Assembly (NCBI GenBank): GCA_943788055.1
Contig: CALSOU010000002.1
Coordinates: forward strand, 124,001-188,000
Source of the DNA: an uncultured Saprospiraceae bacterium
Lineage (GTDB): Bacteria > Bacteroidota > Bacteroidia > Chitinophagales > Saprospiraceae
Length of the DNA: 64,000 bases
Direction: 5' to 3'
Each line of letters starts with the position of its first letter. Position 1 is the stretch's first letter. Below the pieces are notes generated by a model, which ran no database searches, had not been told where the DNA came from, and saw only the letters and a list, made by a program, of their open reading frames with translations. This document shows positions 10,667 through 20,675 of this stretch, one piece after another. The translations under genes were made by a program, and so were the position numbers.

Positions 10667-12022
10667 ATGACTTTTCGAGAGCTAAATCTCAATAAAAACC
10701 TTTGGCAGGCGCTGGATGAAATGGGTTTTAAAACACCTACACACATCCAAAAAGAAGCTATTCCAGTGATCATGTCTGGCAAAGATATGATTGGTATCGC
10801 GCAGACAGGAACAGGAAAAACCTTTGCTTACCTCCTCCCCTTGCTGAGAATGTGGCAATTTAAAAAAGATCGGTTTCCACAGATTTTGATCATGGTTCCC
10901 ACTAGAGAGTTAGTCATTCAAGTAAAGGAAGAAATCGAGAAACTAAGTTCAAGAACTAACATGGTTGTTGTTGCCGCTTACGGCGGAACCAATATCAAAG
11001 GGCAGTCTTATGAAGTTGAAATGGGCTGTGATGTTGTAGTCGCAACTCCTGGTAGATTGCTCGACTTATGTCTAAATGGTTCTTTGAAATTAAAGAACAT
11101 CCGAAAATTTGTGATAGACGAAGTAGACGAGATGCTGAATTTGGGTTTCTTACCGCAGCTAAAACGTGTCATTGATTTTCTACCCGAAAAGAGGCAAAAT
11201 CTTATGTTTTCAGCTACGATGACTGATGACGTAGAAAAGGTAATAGAAGATTTCTTTAGCTTTCCAAAAAAAGTGGAAGCAGCTCCCATGGGCACACCGC
11301 TTGAGAATATCGATCAGCAAGTAATTCATATACCAAACTTCAATAGTAAGGTAATTGTCCTCAAAAGTTTACTCGACCAAAAAGATGCCTTCACAAAGGT
11401 CTTGATTTTCACTAGTACCAAGAAAATGGCTGATCTACTTGCTGCTGAAATTGAAGTCGAATATTATGAGGAAATCGGAGTAATTCATTCCAATAAATCG
11501 CAGAATTTTCGTTTCAACTCTGTAAATCAATTTGCCAATGGAACCTATCGAATACTCATAGCAACCGATATTGTCTCGAGAGGGATTGATGTTACTGGAG
11601 TTTCACATGTAATCAACTTCGACATTCCTGAAACACCTGAAAACTATGTACATAGAATTGGTCGTACTGGTCGTGCTGATCGAAAAGGTCATAGTATTTC
11701 ATTTTGTCGAGAACAAGAACTTGAGTCTCTGGCTGGTATTGAGGAACTAATGAACTTCAAAATACCCGAAATTCCTATTCCCGAAGGTCTTGAACTAAGT
11801 GATGAACTCATAGAAGATGAATTGCCTACATACAAAATGAAAAACATTGTTGTCAGAAGACCAGATGCAGCACCTGCTTCAGAAGGAGCGTTCCACGAGA
11901 AAAAGGATAAGAATAAGAAAGTCAACAATAAGATTCGTTACGAAGACAAGATGAAAATGAAATACAAGAAACCAAAAACTCGTGGTATGAAACGTAAAAA
12001 CAAAAAAGGAAAGAAAAAATAG
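10667..12022 (+). CDS. DEAD-box ATP-dependent RNA helicase
   Basis: AQTGTGKT, PTRELV, VIDEVDEM (DExD-type box variant), SAT, HRIGRTGR; basic C-terminal tail. Confidence 0.95.
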   Translation: MTFRELNLNKNLWQALDEMGFKTPTHIQKEAIPVIMSGKDMIGIAQTGTGKTFAYLLPLLRMWQFKKDRFPQILIMVPTRELVIQVKEEIEKLSSRTNMVVVAAYGGTNIKGQSYEVEMGCDVVVATPGRLLDLCLNGSLKLKNIRKFVIDEVDEMLNLGFLPQLKRVIDFLPEKRQNLMFSATMTDDVEKVIEDFFSFPKKVEAAPMGTPLENIDQQVIHIPNFNSKVIVLKSLLDQKDAFTKVLIFTSTKKMADLLAAEIEVEYYEEIGVIHSNKSQNFRFNSVNQFANGTYRILIATDIVSRGIDVTGVSHVINFDIPETPENYVHRIGRTGRADRKGHSISFCREQELESLAGIEELMNFKIPEIPIPEGLELSDELIEDELPTYKMKNIVVRRPDAAPASEGAFHEKKDKNKKVNNKIRYEDKMKMKYKKPKTRGMKRKNKKGKKK

Positions 12023-12050
12023 AACCCTCGCTAATTTCTTAACGAGGGTT
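12023..12050 (+). terminator. Hairpin immediately after the helicase stop
   Basis: AACCCTCG-N12-CGAGGGTT, perfect 8-bp stem; weak T-tract. Confidence 0.6.
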
Positions 12051-12092
12051 TAGCATTGCTGCTTGTACAAAACTTACTGTCTACTTACGTCT

Positions 12093-12420
12093 TTATTTGA
12101 TTTCAACTATGATTGGTAGAATGAAAACTTTAGATGATAAATCCTCCTCTAGATCCAATACTTGATTATTTAACACTGATTTGATTGACTATTCCTAATC
12201 TTCATTATTAGTCGAAATAACTTCAATTTCATTGTCTCTGTTAAAAGTAAACTTGACCATAACCATTTGATTTTGATCCGCGATCGACTTATATAGATCA
12301 GATTTTTGAATCAATTCGGATACTTGTTTTCCATAGATTTTACAGGTTCAGTATTTGAACTTGAAGCCATCGCGAAAAATGAAGAAGCAGGAAATAGGAT
12401 AGAAAATAATAGGGTTTCAT
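12093..12420 (-). pseudogene. Degraded small secreted protein gene
   Basis: Reassembled minus-strand reading across shifts and stops: LLFSILFPASSFFAMASSSNTEPVKSMEN | KQVSELIQKSDLYKSIADQNQMVMVKFTFNRDNEIEVISTNNED*E*SIKSVLNNQVLDLEEDLSSKVFILPIIVEIK*. Confidence 0.6.
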
Positions 12421-12724
12421 AAGGTAGAATTTAATTTGTTAGTAAAAAACATTTTTGTGCATGTTGAAAAAAGTGTTTGTCATAATTACTTCAACCGCAC
12501 ACCTTAAGGACTATTTTACTTCTGTAATGATTACACGATTCAGATCAACTGACCAAGCTAATCGACAAAAAAGTTATATGATCAAGAACAAAACCACTTT
12601 AGTTATAAAACACTATTGTGGGGGAATCAAATAAAACTCTCAAGCATGACTCTTTATCAAAATAACTAGCAGATTGATACTCTACACCCTTAGATTATTC
12701 ACATATTTACCTAAAAAACTACCG

Positions 12725-13384
12725 ATGCGCTTTTCTATACTTTTGACTCTCTGCATTTCCTTTTTGCTTTTTGGGTGTAAACCGGAAAAGACGGAGAAGA
12801 CTACCGAGCTTAACCTTGAGTTAAGCAAGCAAATTGACAAGATGGCCAATCTTGATAAGCAAATGCAGCTCAATGTTTTGCAGTTTGCCAGATTTGGTTA
12901 TGAAGAACTAGAGAAAGTAGAAAACCTAAGAGCTCAGGTTTATGAAAAACATGCAAATTCCATCAAGGAGATACTAGACACATATGGTTATCCTGGTAAT
13001 AAATTGGTGGGCAAACAGAGTGCAGATAGATTCTTTACCCTAATGCAACATACGCAGGATTTTCCTGAAATAATGAAATTGGGTATTGAGAAGATGGAAG
13101 AAGATCTGAAGGGAAATCAAATAGAAAAGTACCAATACATAAGCTTAAAAGATCAGTATGCAGTGCTCACAGATATACCTCAACCATTTGGCACAATTGT
13201 AAGGTTTGACGAAAAGGGCAAGTCTTATGCCTTAAATCCAGCAGAGGATATCGAGTCCAATCGCTCAGAAATGGGTATGGATTCCTTAAACCGGTATCTA
13301 GATCGAAAAACAATCGAGTATTTCAACCTTAATCTCACAGAACTTGCCAACAAAGGAATTGAACAGCCTATTCTAAACAAGTAA
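12725..13384 (+). CDS. DUF6624-like lipoprotein
   Basis: MRFSILLTLCISFLLFGCKPEK lipobox; YGYPGNKLVGKQSADRFFTLMQH and KDQYAVLTDIPQPFGT-like core. Confidence 0.7.
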   Translation: MRFSILLTLCISFLLFGCKPEKTEKTTELNLELSKQIDKMANLDKQMQLNVLQFARFGYEELEKVENLRAQVYEKHANSIKEILDTYGYPGNKLVGKQSADRFFTLMQHTQDFPEIMKLGIEKMEEDLKGNQIEKYQYISLKDQYAVLTDIPQPFGTIVRFDEKGKSYALNPAEDIESNRSEMGMDSLNRYLDRKTIEYFNLNLTELANKGIEQPILNK

Positions 13385-13393
13385 ATTAGACAA

Positions 13394-15043
13394 ATGACTA
13401 TACCATTTAATCGGAACAGCATATTCTTCTTGTTTCTGCTTTTTTGCGGATTGAGTCCTAATTTATCTGCTCAAGATTTTGATCTTCAAGATACATTGCG
13501 TGGAAGTATAACACCAGAACGTGCTTGGTGGGATCTTACACACTATGATCTCCATATTGATGTAAATATAGAGGACAGAATACTTGCTGGTCATAATACA
13601 ATAAGTTACAAAGTACTAGAAGCACAGCAGGTCATGCAAATTGACTTGCAGGAACCTATGCAGATTGATCAAGTAGAACAGAATGGTCAACAAGTAAAAT
13701 TCAAGCGATTGGGCAATGTTTTTTATCTAAAATTCAAGGAAGAGCAAAAAGTTGGTGATATCAAGCAAGTCAAAATTACGTACAGCGGAAAACCTACGCG
13801 TGCTGTAAGACCACCTTGGGATGGAGGTTTGACGTGGACAACGGATGACAATGCCAATCCATTTGTGGCAACATCATGCCAGGGCGATGGTGCGAGTATG
13901 TGGTGGCCCTGTAAAGATCATATGTACGACGAACCCGATAGTATGTTAATGTCCATTACAGTTCCGGAGAATCTACTTGATGTTTCCAACGGACAACTGA
14001 GAGAAGTAATTGAACAAGAGAACGGTAAGAAAACATTTGTCTGGGCAGTAGTCAATCCAATTAACAACTACGGCGTCAACATCAATATTGCTGATTATGC
14101 ACATTTTTCCGAGGTATACGAAGGAGAAAAAGGTGATCTAGACGTCGACTACTGGGTCTTGTCCTACAATGAAGAAAAGGCGCGCGAGCAGTTCGAGCAG
14201 GTACCGATGATGCTCAAGGCATTTGAACACTGGTTTGGACCATATCCATTCTATGAAGACGGTTACAAGTTGGTGGAGGTACCATATTTGGGTATGGAGC
14301 ATCAGAGTTCAGTAACCTACGGGAATCGATACAAGAATGGATATCTCGGAAATGACCTCAGTGGATCAGGATGGGGTAAAAAATTCGATTTCATAATTAT
14401 CCACGAATCTGGACATGAATGGTTTGCAAATAATATTACCTACAAAGATATAGCGGACATGTGGGTTCACGAGGGCTTTACAGCTTACAGCGAAAATCTA
14501 TACGTTGACTACTATTACGGTAAGGAAGCATCAGCTGACTACGTAATAGGTACAAGAAAAAACATCAGAAACGACAAACCGATCATTGGGCCATACAATG
14601 TGAATCAATCGGGTTCGGGAGATATGTACTACAAAGGAGCGAACATGCTCCACACGATCAGAGAACTTGTTGATGATGACGAAAAGTGGCGTTCAGTCCT
14701 TCGAGGATTGAATGAAACATTTTATCATCAGACGGTTACAACTGAACAGATTGAAAATTTCATAATCGATAAAACGGGGCTTGATCTTCAGCCTATTTTT
14801 GACCAGTATTTGAGAACATCTGATATTGCAGTTCTTGAATATTCTGTAAAACGGAAGAAAATCATGTATCGTTGGACTAATTGTATTGAAAGCTTCAATA
14901 TGCCAGTTGTCATTGAACACAAAGGGGAAAGACTAGCGTTAAATCCTACAACTGATTTTCAAAAAACGAAGCTAGCTGAAAAGAGCATGAATAAATGGAA
15001 GGTTGATCGAGATTATTATGTTGACATTAAACGTGTAAAGTAA
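13394..15043 (+). CDS. Secreted M1 family metallopeptidase
   Basis: Signal peptide; GMEHQSSVTYGN; IIIHESGHEWFANNITYKDIADMWVHEGFTAYSE (HExxH-X18-E). Confidence 0.93.
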   Translation: MTIPFNRNSIFFLFLLFCGLSPNLSAQDFDLQDTLRGSITPERAWWDLTHYDLHIDVNIEDRILAGHNTISYKVLEAQQVMQIDLQEPMQIDQVEQNGQQVKFKRLGNVFYLKFKEEQKVGDIKQVKITYSGKPTRAVRPPWDGGLTWTTDDNANPFVATSCQGDGASMWWPCKDHMYDEPDSMLMSITVPENLLDVSNGQLREVIEQENGKKTFVWAVVNPINNYGVNINIADYAHFSEVYEGEKGDLDVDYWVLSYNEEKAREQFEQVPMMLKAFEHWFGPYPFYEDGYKLVEVPYLGMEHQSSVTYGNRYKNGYLGNDLSGSGWGKKFDFIIIHESGHEWFANNITYKDIADMWVHEGFTAYSENLYVDYYYGKEASADYVIGTRKNIRNDKPIIGPYNVNQSGSGDMYYKGANMLHTIRELVDDDEKWRSVLRGLNETFYHQTVTTEQIENFIIDKTGLDLQPIFDQYLRTSDIAVLEYSVKRKKIMYRWTNCIESFNMPVVIEHKGERLALNPTTDFQKTKLAEKSMNKWKVDRDYYVDIKRVK

Positions 15044-15367
15044 TTGTGGAGGTCAGTAGAGTAAGCTTCACTTTGTTCCATTAAAAAAGCATTTCAAGAT
15101 AAGGCTTGGATTCTTTTGGGCGTCCGGGCGTGCTATCCGCTTATATCCTTCCTCACGCTGTTCGTCGGAACCCGCTTCTATCACTGACGCGGGCGGAACT
15201 GTGGGATCCAATTTTTCGTATGATCCCAAAACAATTTTGAGCCATTGTGCTCGAAACTTTAGTGTCGTAACTAAGATCATGTAGAATCCATGACGCACGT
15301 TCCATTAATTGCTGAAAGAACATGCATTTAAAGTGAAGCTGTCCCGATTTCTGTCAGTAAACTCCTT

Positions 15368-16651
15368 CTACACTTCAACCGTCTTCCACTTACCTTTCTG
15401 AAACCACCACATACTGATAATTGCGATGAGTACTTCAGCGCTAGTAATTGCAATCAACACACCTTTTGGGCCCCAGCCCCACACAATTGCCGTAAAATAA
15501 GCAATGGGAAGTTGAAATAGCCAAAAGCAGATGAAATTTATAACTGTTGGCGTGCTCGTATCACCAGCCCCATTGAATGCTTGTGTTAAAACCATCCCAT
15601 AGGCGTAAAAAACATATCCTGCTGCCATCACTCGTAGACTCAATCCACCGTAGTACACCACGTCAGAATCAGCATTAAACCAACTGACTATCAAAGGTGC
15701 CCACAATAAATAAACAATACTTACTGTCAACATAAAATAAGCATTATACTTGGCAGTGATCCATACAGATTTTGATGCACGTAGGGGTTGCTTTGCCCCT
15801 AAGTTCTGACCTACCAAGGTCGCAGCTGCGTTACTCATCCCCCATGCAGGCATTAAGGTAAATAACATGACTCGAATAGCGATCGTATATCCGGCAATTA
15901 CATCCGTCCCAAATTCTGACATAATTCGCATCAATACTACCCAACTAGATGTACCAATGATAAACTGGCCGATTCCCCCTAGTGAAACTTTGACCAGACG
16001 GAACATCACGCCCAAATTCAACACAAATAATTTGATCGATATCTTTATCCTACTCCAGCCGAAAAACAGTATAAATAATTGCGCTAAAACAGCTAGACTT
16101 CTACCTGTCACAGTTGCCATCGCGGCACCTGTCACACCAAATTGCGGAATTGGCCCCCAGCCAAATATCAATATCGGATCCAGAATTATATTAAGCCCAT
16201 TGGAGAAAACCAAAAGCCACATCGCAATGCTTGCTTCACCAGCTCCCCTAAAGATCGCGTTGATCAAGAACAAGAGCAAAATACTCACATTGGAAGCAAG
16301 TAATATCTGAGTATATCTGAAGCCAGATTCAATTACATCAGCTTCCGCACCCATAAGTCCGAGTAGTTCCTTCGCATAAAAGAAGCCCAAAACACCCACT
16401 ATGATAGCCACTAGAACACCTAGAATTATTGCCTGAACAGCAACGCGTTCCGCTCCCTCATCATCCTTCTCTCCCGCCCTTCGAGCTACCATTGCAGTAG
16501 CACCCATACTTAATCCGATTGCAACAGCATAAACAAGAGTAACTAGCGATTCTGTCAGACCAACTGTTGCAACCGCAGAGATACCAACCCGTGAAACGTA
16601 AATAATATCTACAAGCGCAAATACTGACTCCATCAACATTTCCAGAATCAT
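15368..16651 (-). CDS. MATE family efflux transporter
   Basis: Multi-TM; MILEMLMESVFALVDIIYVSRVG; QAFNGAGDTSTPTVINF. The frame stays open upstream and encodes SLFRQALAGEEDDYTSGSIGRAIFLLSVP, so the true start is probably upstream of 16651. Confidence 0.92.
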   Translation of the reverse strand: MILEMLMESVFALVDIIYVSRVGISAVATVGLTESLVTLVYAVAIGLSMGATAMVARRAGEKDDEGAERVAVQAIILGVLVAIIVGVLGFFYAKELLGLMGAEADVIESGFRYTQILLASNVSILLLFLINAIFRGAGEASIAMWLLVFSNGLNIILDPILIFGWGPIPQFGVTGAAMATVTGRSLAVLAQLFILFFGWSRIKISIKLFVLNLGVMFRLVKVSLGGIGQFIIGTSSWVVLMRIMSEFGTDVIAGYTIAIRVMLFTLMPAWGMSNAAATLVGQNLGAKQPLRASKSVWITAKYNAYFMLTVSIVYLLWAPLIVSWFNADSDVVYYGGLSLRVMAAGYVFYAYGMVLTQAFNGAGDTSTPTVINFICFWLFQLPIAYFTAIVWGWGPKGVLIAITSAEVLIAIISMWWFQKGKWKTVEV

Positions 16652-17027
16652 GGGAACGGACAGAAGAAAAATTGCTCGGCCTATCGAACCCGATGTATAA
16701 TCGTCTTCTTCACCTGCAAGGGCTTGTCTAAATAGAGAAATGATTGATTTGAATGTCTTCAGAGTCGTTTTTCGTTTGAAAGGGTATTGAAGCTGTAAAC
16801 ATACGCTGAAATTGGTATTAAGTTTGCACTAAGTTTTTTAAAATTTACCACGTTGGTAGGCAACTATTTAACACTTGAGGACCGTTATCATTCAGTTATT
16901 ATTCTGGTTTGATTCTATTTGACAATGAATTGATAATCATATCTTATTATGATGATAATACGAACAAATCGTTTGCCTTTATAAAGCATTCATTATCATA
17001 TTATTTTATATTACATAAGTATTTTAT

Positions 17028-17444
17028 ATGAAAATACATTTAGAAAATACAGGCTTTCAAAAATATGTTGGTCGAAACCATCTTGGGCAGGAAATTCAAC
17101 TGAGTGGTGATAAGTCGGCGGTAGGTCCTATGGAATCAGTGCTCATGGCTTTGGCTGGCTGCAGTTGTGTTGATGTAGAAATCATACTTCAAAAAACAAG
17201 ACAAAAGCTTGTGAAGGTAGAAGTTAATGTTGAAGGAACACGAAGAAAAGATGAAATTCCTGCGGTATTTACAGATATACGTGCACACTATATTCTGCAT
17301 GGAGAAATCAAAGAATCTAAAGCAAAGCAAGCAATTGACCTAGCAGTTGACAAGTATTGCTCTGTCGCAACAATGCTCCATAAATCTGTAAATATTACTC
17401 ATTCATTTGAAATCATCGAAGTAAAATCTGAGAAGAAAGACTAG
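17028..17444 (+). CDS. OsmC family protein
   Basis: GPMESVLMALAGCSCVDVEIILQK; KYCSVATMLHKSVNI. Confidence 0.92.
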   Translation: MKIHLENTGFQKYVGRNHLGQEIQLSGDKSAVGPMESVLMALAGCSCVDVEIILQKTRQKLVKVEVNVEGTRRKDEIPAVFTDIRAHYILHGEIKESKAKQAIDLAVDKYCSVATMLHKSVNITHSFEIIEVKSEKKD

Positions 17445-17627
17445 TAGCCCTTTAGCGTCAAACTTGTTCATCGTCAGATTACATCTTACCAGGATTAACT
17501 TGGCGTTGCTAGAAACACATATTAAAAAATAATTAATATAATTATATATTGTATCTTTACCTCTAACCACAAAAGCAAGAAATGCTTTTGTGTCGATTTC
17601 CTGAATTGAAAAATCTATTTTTCCAAC

Positions 17628-19169
17628 ATGAACGTAGGAATCCCAATTGAAATCGTTGATTCGGAACAACGTGTTGCTGCCACACCAAAAAATGTGCAGC
17701 GGCTAATCAAACAAGGCTTTCAAGTATTAGTACAAGCAGGCGCTGGAATCAAAGCAAACTACTCTGATACTGAGTATCAAGAAGCGGGTGCTGAAATTCT
17801 TAAAGATTCAGCCTCACTATATAGTAAGGCTGACATTGTTCTCAAAGTCCAACCTTTTCAAAACGAAGAGATACCACTGCTAAGAAAAGAACAAGTTAGT
17901 CTGAGCTACCTCTACCCTGCACAAAATCTTGAGCTTCTTGAAAGCCTAGCCAAACAAGGAGTTAATGCCATTGCGATGGATGCTATCCCAAGAATATCAA
18001 GGGCCCAAAAAATGGACGTATTGTCTTCAATGGCAAATATCGCTGGATATCGTTCAGTAATAGAAGCTGCAAATCATTTTGGTCGTTTTCTCAATGGACA
18101 AATTACAGCGGCTGGAAAAGTTAATCCTGCGAAAGTTCTTGTTATCGGTGCTGGTGTTGCTGGTTTAGCAGCAATCGGGACAGCTAGATCGCTTGGTGCT
18201 ATAGTCAGGGCCTTTGACACGAGAGCTGAAGTAGCGGAGCAAATAGAAAGTATGGGTGCTGAATTTCTAACAGTTGATATCGAAGAAGATGGATCAACTG
18301 ATAGTGGATATTCAAAAGTAATGAGTCCAGCATTTATCGAGGCTGAAATGGCGCTTTTCCTGGAGCAAGCAAAGGACGTAGATATCATCATTACAACCGC
18401 ACAGATACCAGGAAGAAATGCACCCAAGCTAGTATTGGATTATCACGTTGCAGCGATGAAGCCAGGATCTGTAATAGTTGATCTTGCTTCCTCAAGTGGA
18501 GGTAACTGCGTGCTGACAAAACACAATGAAATATACAAGACTGACAACGGAGTAACAATCATTGGAAAGCTTGATCAACTGCCTAGCCAAGCAAGTCAGC
18601 TCTACGGAAATAATTTATGTCATCTTTTGGATGATATGGGTAAAGGTGAGGATTTCGCTATCAATATGGATGACGATGTTGTCAAAAGAGCAATGGTCAC
18701 TCATGATGGTAAAGTTAATTGGCCTCCAGAGCCATTGCCTGTAAGTCCGACAAAAAAGAAAGTTCAACTAAGTGAAAAAGAAACGATAGATACAGCCGAA
18801 ACAAAAGTAGAATCCGCGGCTAGTAAAACTACTAGAATGCTGATTACACTAGCGATAATTGCTGGTTTACTGTACTTTCTTGCTTTATTTGCACCGCCAG
18901 AATTTATGGCTCATTTCACGGTATTTGTTCTAGCTGTTTTTGTCGGATGGCAGGTCATATGGAACGTATCACACTCGTTGCATACTCCTCTTATGGCGGT
19001 GACAAATGCGATAAGTGGAATTATAATAATAGGTGGACTCCTTCAAGTCAAAAGTGGATTATCAAATCCCATGAGCATTTTGGCATCAATTGCCATTTTA
19101 GTTGCTTGTATAAATATCGTTGGTGGCTTTGTTGTCACACGACGTATGCTTAACATGTTCAGAAAATAA
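17628..19169 (+). CDS. pntA: NAD(P) transhydrogenase subunit alpha (NAD-binding and TM parts fused)
   Basis: [37 protein letters not shown]-terminal TM domain. Confidence 0.95.
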   Translation: MNVGIPIEIVDSEQRVAATPKNVQRLIKQGFQVLVQAGAGIKANYSDTEYQEAGAEILKDSASLYSKADIVLKVQPFQNEEIPLLRKEQVSLSYLYPAQNLELLESLAKQGVNAIAMDAIPRISRAQKMDVLSSMANIAGYRSVIEAANHFGRFLNGQITAAGKVNPAKVLVIGAGVAGLAAIGTARSLGAIVRAFDTRAEVAEQIESMGAEFLTVDIEEDGSTDSGYSKVMSPAFIEAEMALFLEQAKDVDIIITTAQIPGRNAPKLVLDYHVAAMKPGSVIVDLASSSGGNCVLTKHNEIYKTDNGVTIIGKLDQLPSQASQLYGNNLCHLLDDMGKGEDFAINMDDDVVKRAMVTHDGKVNWPPEPLPVSPTKKKVQLSEKETIDTAETKVESAASKTTRMLITLAIIAGLLYFLALFAPPEFMAHFTVFVLAVFVGWQVIWNVSHSLHTPLMAVTNAISGIIIIGGLLQVKSGLSNPMSILASIAILVACINIVGGFVVTRRMLNMFRK

Positions 19170-19172
19170 ACA

Positions 19173-20570
19173 ATGATCTCAGCTCCTATACAAATTGCTT
19201 CATACTTGCTCGCAAGTATACTCTTTATACTCAGCCTTGGGGGATTATCTTCACAAGAGTCAGCCAAAAGAGGTGTCCTCTATGGGATGATCGGAATGGC
19301 AATCGCGATTCTTTCTACTGTTCTTGGAGAATCGATTGAAGGCCATGCCTATATATTAATAGCAATCGCGATTGCAAGTGTTATCGGAATTTTCGTGGCA
19401 CGAAAAGTTGAAATGACTTCAATGCCTCAACTCGTAGCGATTCTCCACTCATTCGTAGGACTTGCTGCTGTGTTGGTTGGTTATGGATCATATATAGATC
19501 CAGCAACAGCGGAAATTCAGGGTGCAGAACACACAATACATTTAGTTGAAGTCTTCATCGGTGTTTTTATTGGAGCTATAACCTTTACAGGCTCCATAAT
19601 TGCATGGGGGAAACTAGAAGGTAAGATTAGAAGTAAACCGCTTATCTATCCCGGAAGACATATCGTAAATATTGTTTTGGTGATCATTAGCATATTCTTA
19701 TGTGTACTCTTTTGTCAAGCACCAGGTACAGATGGATTAATCTATCTAATTATTATGACAGCAATTTCCTCTTTCATCGGAATTATGCTTGTCATGGCAA
19801 TTGGTGGTGCTGATATGCCAGTGGTTGTATCTATGTTGAATTCATATTCAGGATGGGCTGCAGCGGCGGCAGGATTCATGCTTGGAAATGATTTACTGAT
19901 CATCACTGGAGCACTAGTAGGTAGCTCAGGAGCTATTCTATCTATTATCATGTGTGAAGCAATGAATCGATCTTTTTGGTCAGTAATTTTTGGAGGTTTT
20001 GGTAACGCTCCATCTGGTACTGCGAAGGCCATTGAAGGCGAAGTTACTGATGTAGATCATGGGCATGTCGCTGATCTACTAGATGCAGCCAAGAAAGTTA
20101 TAATCGTCCCAGGTTATGGAATGGCTGTCGCGAAAGCACAATTTCCAATTAGAGAAATGGTTGAATATCTCCGTAAAGAGGGTAAAGAAGTCGAATTTGG
20201 TATACATCCTGTAGCAGGTCGGTTGCCTGGTCACATGAATGTTCTGTTGGCGGAAGCCAATGTTCCATATGACATTGTACAAGAAATGGACGAAATCAAC
20301 GGAGATTTTGATAGCACTGACATTGTATTAGTAATTGGCGCAAATGATATCGTAAATCCTGGAGCTGAAGACGATCCCGCTAGTCCAATATACGGTATGC
20401 CAGTATTAAAAGTATGGAATGCGAAAGACGTTATTGTAATGAAGCGCTCCATGGCTACGGGCTATGCTGGGGTTCAGAATCCACTGTTCTTCAATGAGAA
20501 TACCAATATGCTTTATGGAGACGCGAAAGATAGCGTCACCAAGATTCAGCAAGCATTGGTAATTAGCTAG
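19173..20570 (+). CDS. pntB: NAD(P) transhydrogenase subunit beta
   Basis: Multi-TM domain followed by [20 protein letters not shown]...[26 protein letters not shown]. Confidence 0.96.
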   Translation: MISAPIQIASYLLASILFILSLGGLSSQESAKRGVLYGMIGMAIAILSTVLGESIEGHAYILIAIAIASVIGIFVARKVEMTSMPQLVAILHSFVGLAAVLVGYGSYIDPATAEIQGAEHTIHLVEVFIGVFIGAITFTGSIIAWGKLEGKIRSKPLIYPGRHIVNIVLVIISIFLCVLFCQAPGTDGLIYLIIMTAISSFIGIMLVMAIGGADMPVVVSMLNSYSGWAAAAAGFMLGNDLLIITGALVGSSGAILSIIMCEAMNRSFWSVIFGGFGNAPSGTAKAIEGEVTDVDHGHVADLLDAAKKVIIVPGYGMAVAKAQFPIREMVEYLRKEGKEVEFGIHPVAGRLPGHMNVLLAEANVPYDIVQEMDEINGDFDSTDIVLVIGANDIVNPGAEDDPASPIYGMPVLKVWNAKDVIVMKRSMATGYAGVQNPLFFNENTNMLYGDAKDSVTKIQQALVIS

Positions 20571-20675
20571 ATTCATACTAAGAGATAGCTTTTGAATAAA
20601 ATCATTTCTTTCGCATTTTTAAGTTTTCAAAGTTCATCTTTGTTCTAACTTTTATCAATTATTGAGAACCTAGAG

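Noticed and set aside
15867-16310. 147-codon ORF antisense to the MATE transporter
   Set aside because: Antisense shadow of a well-supported multi-TM gene.
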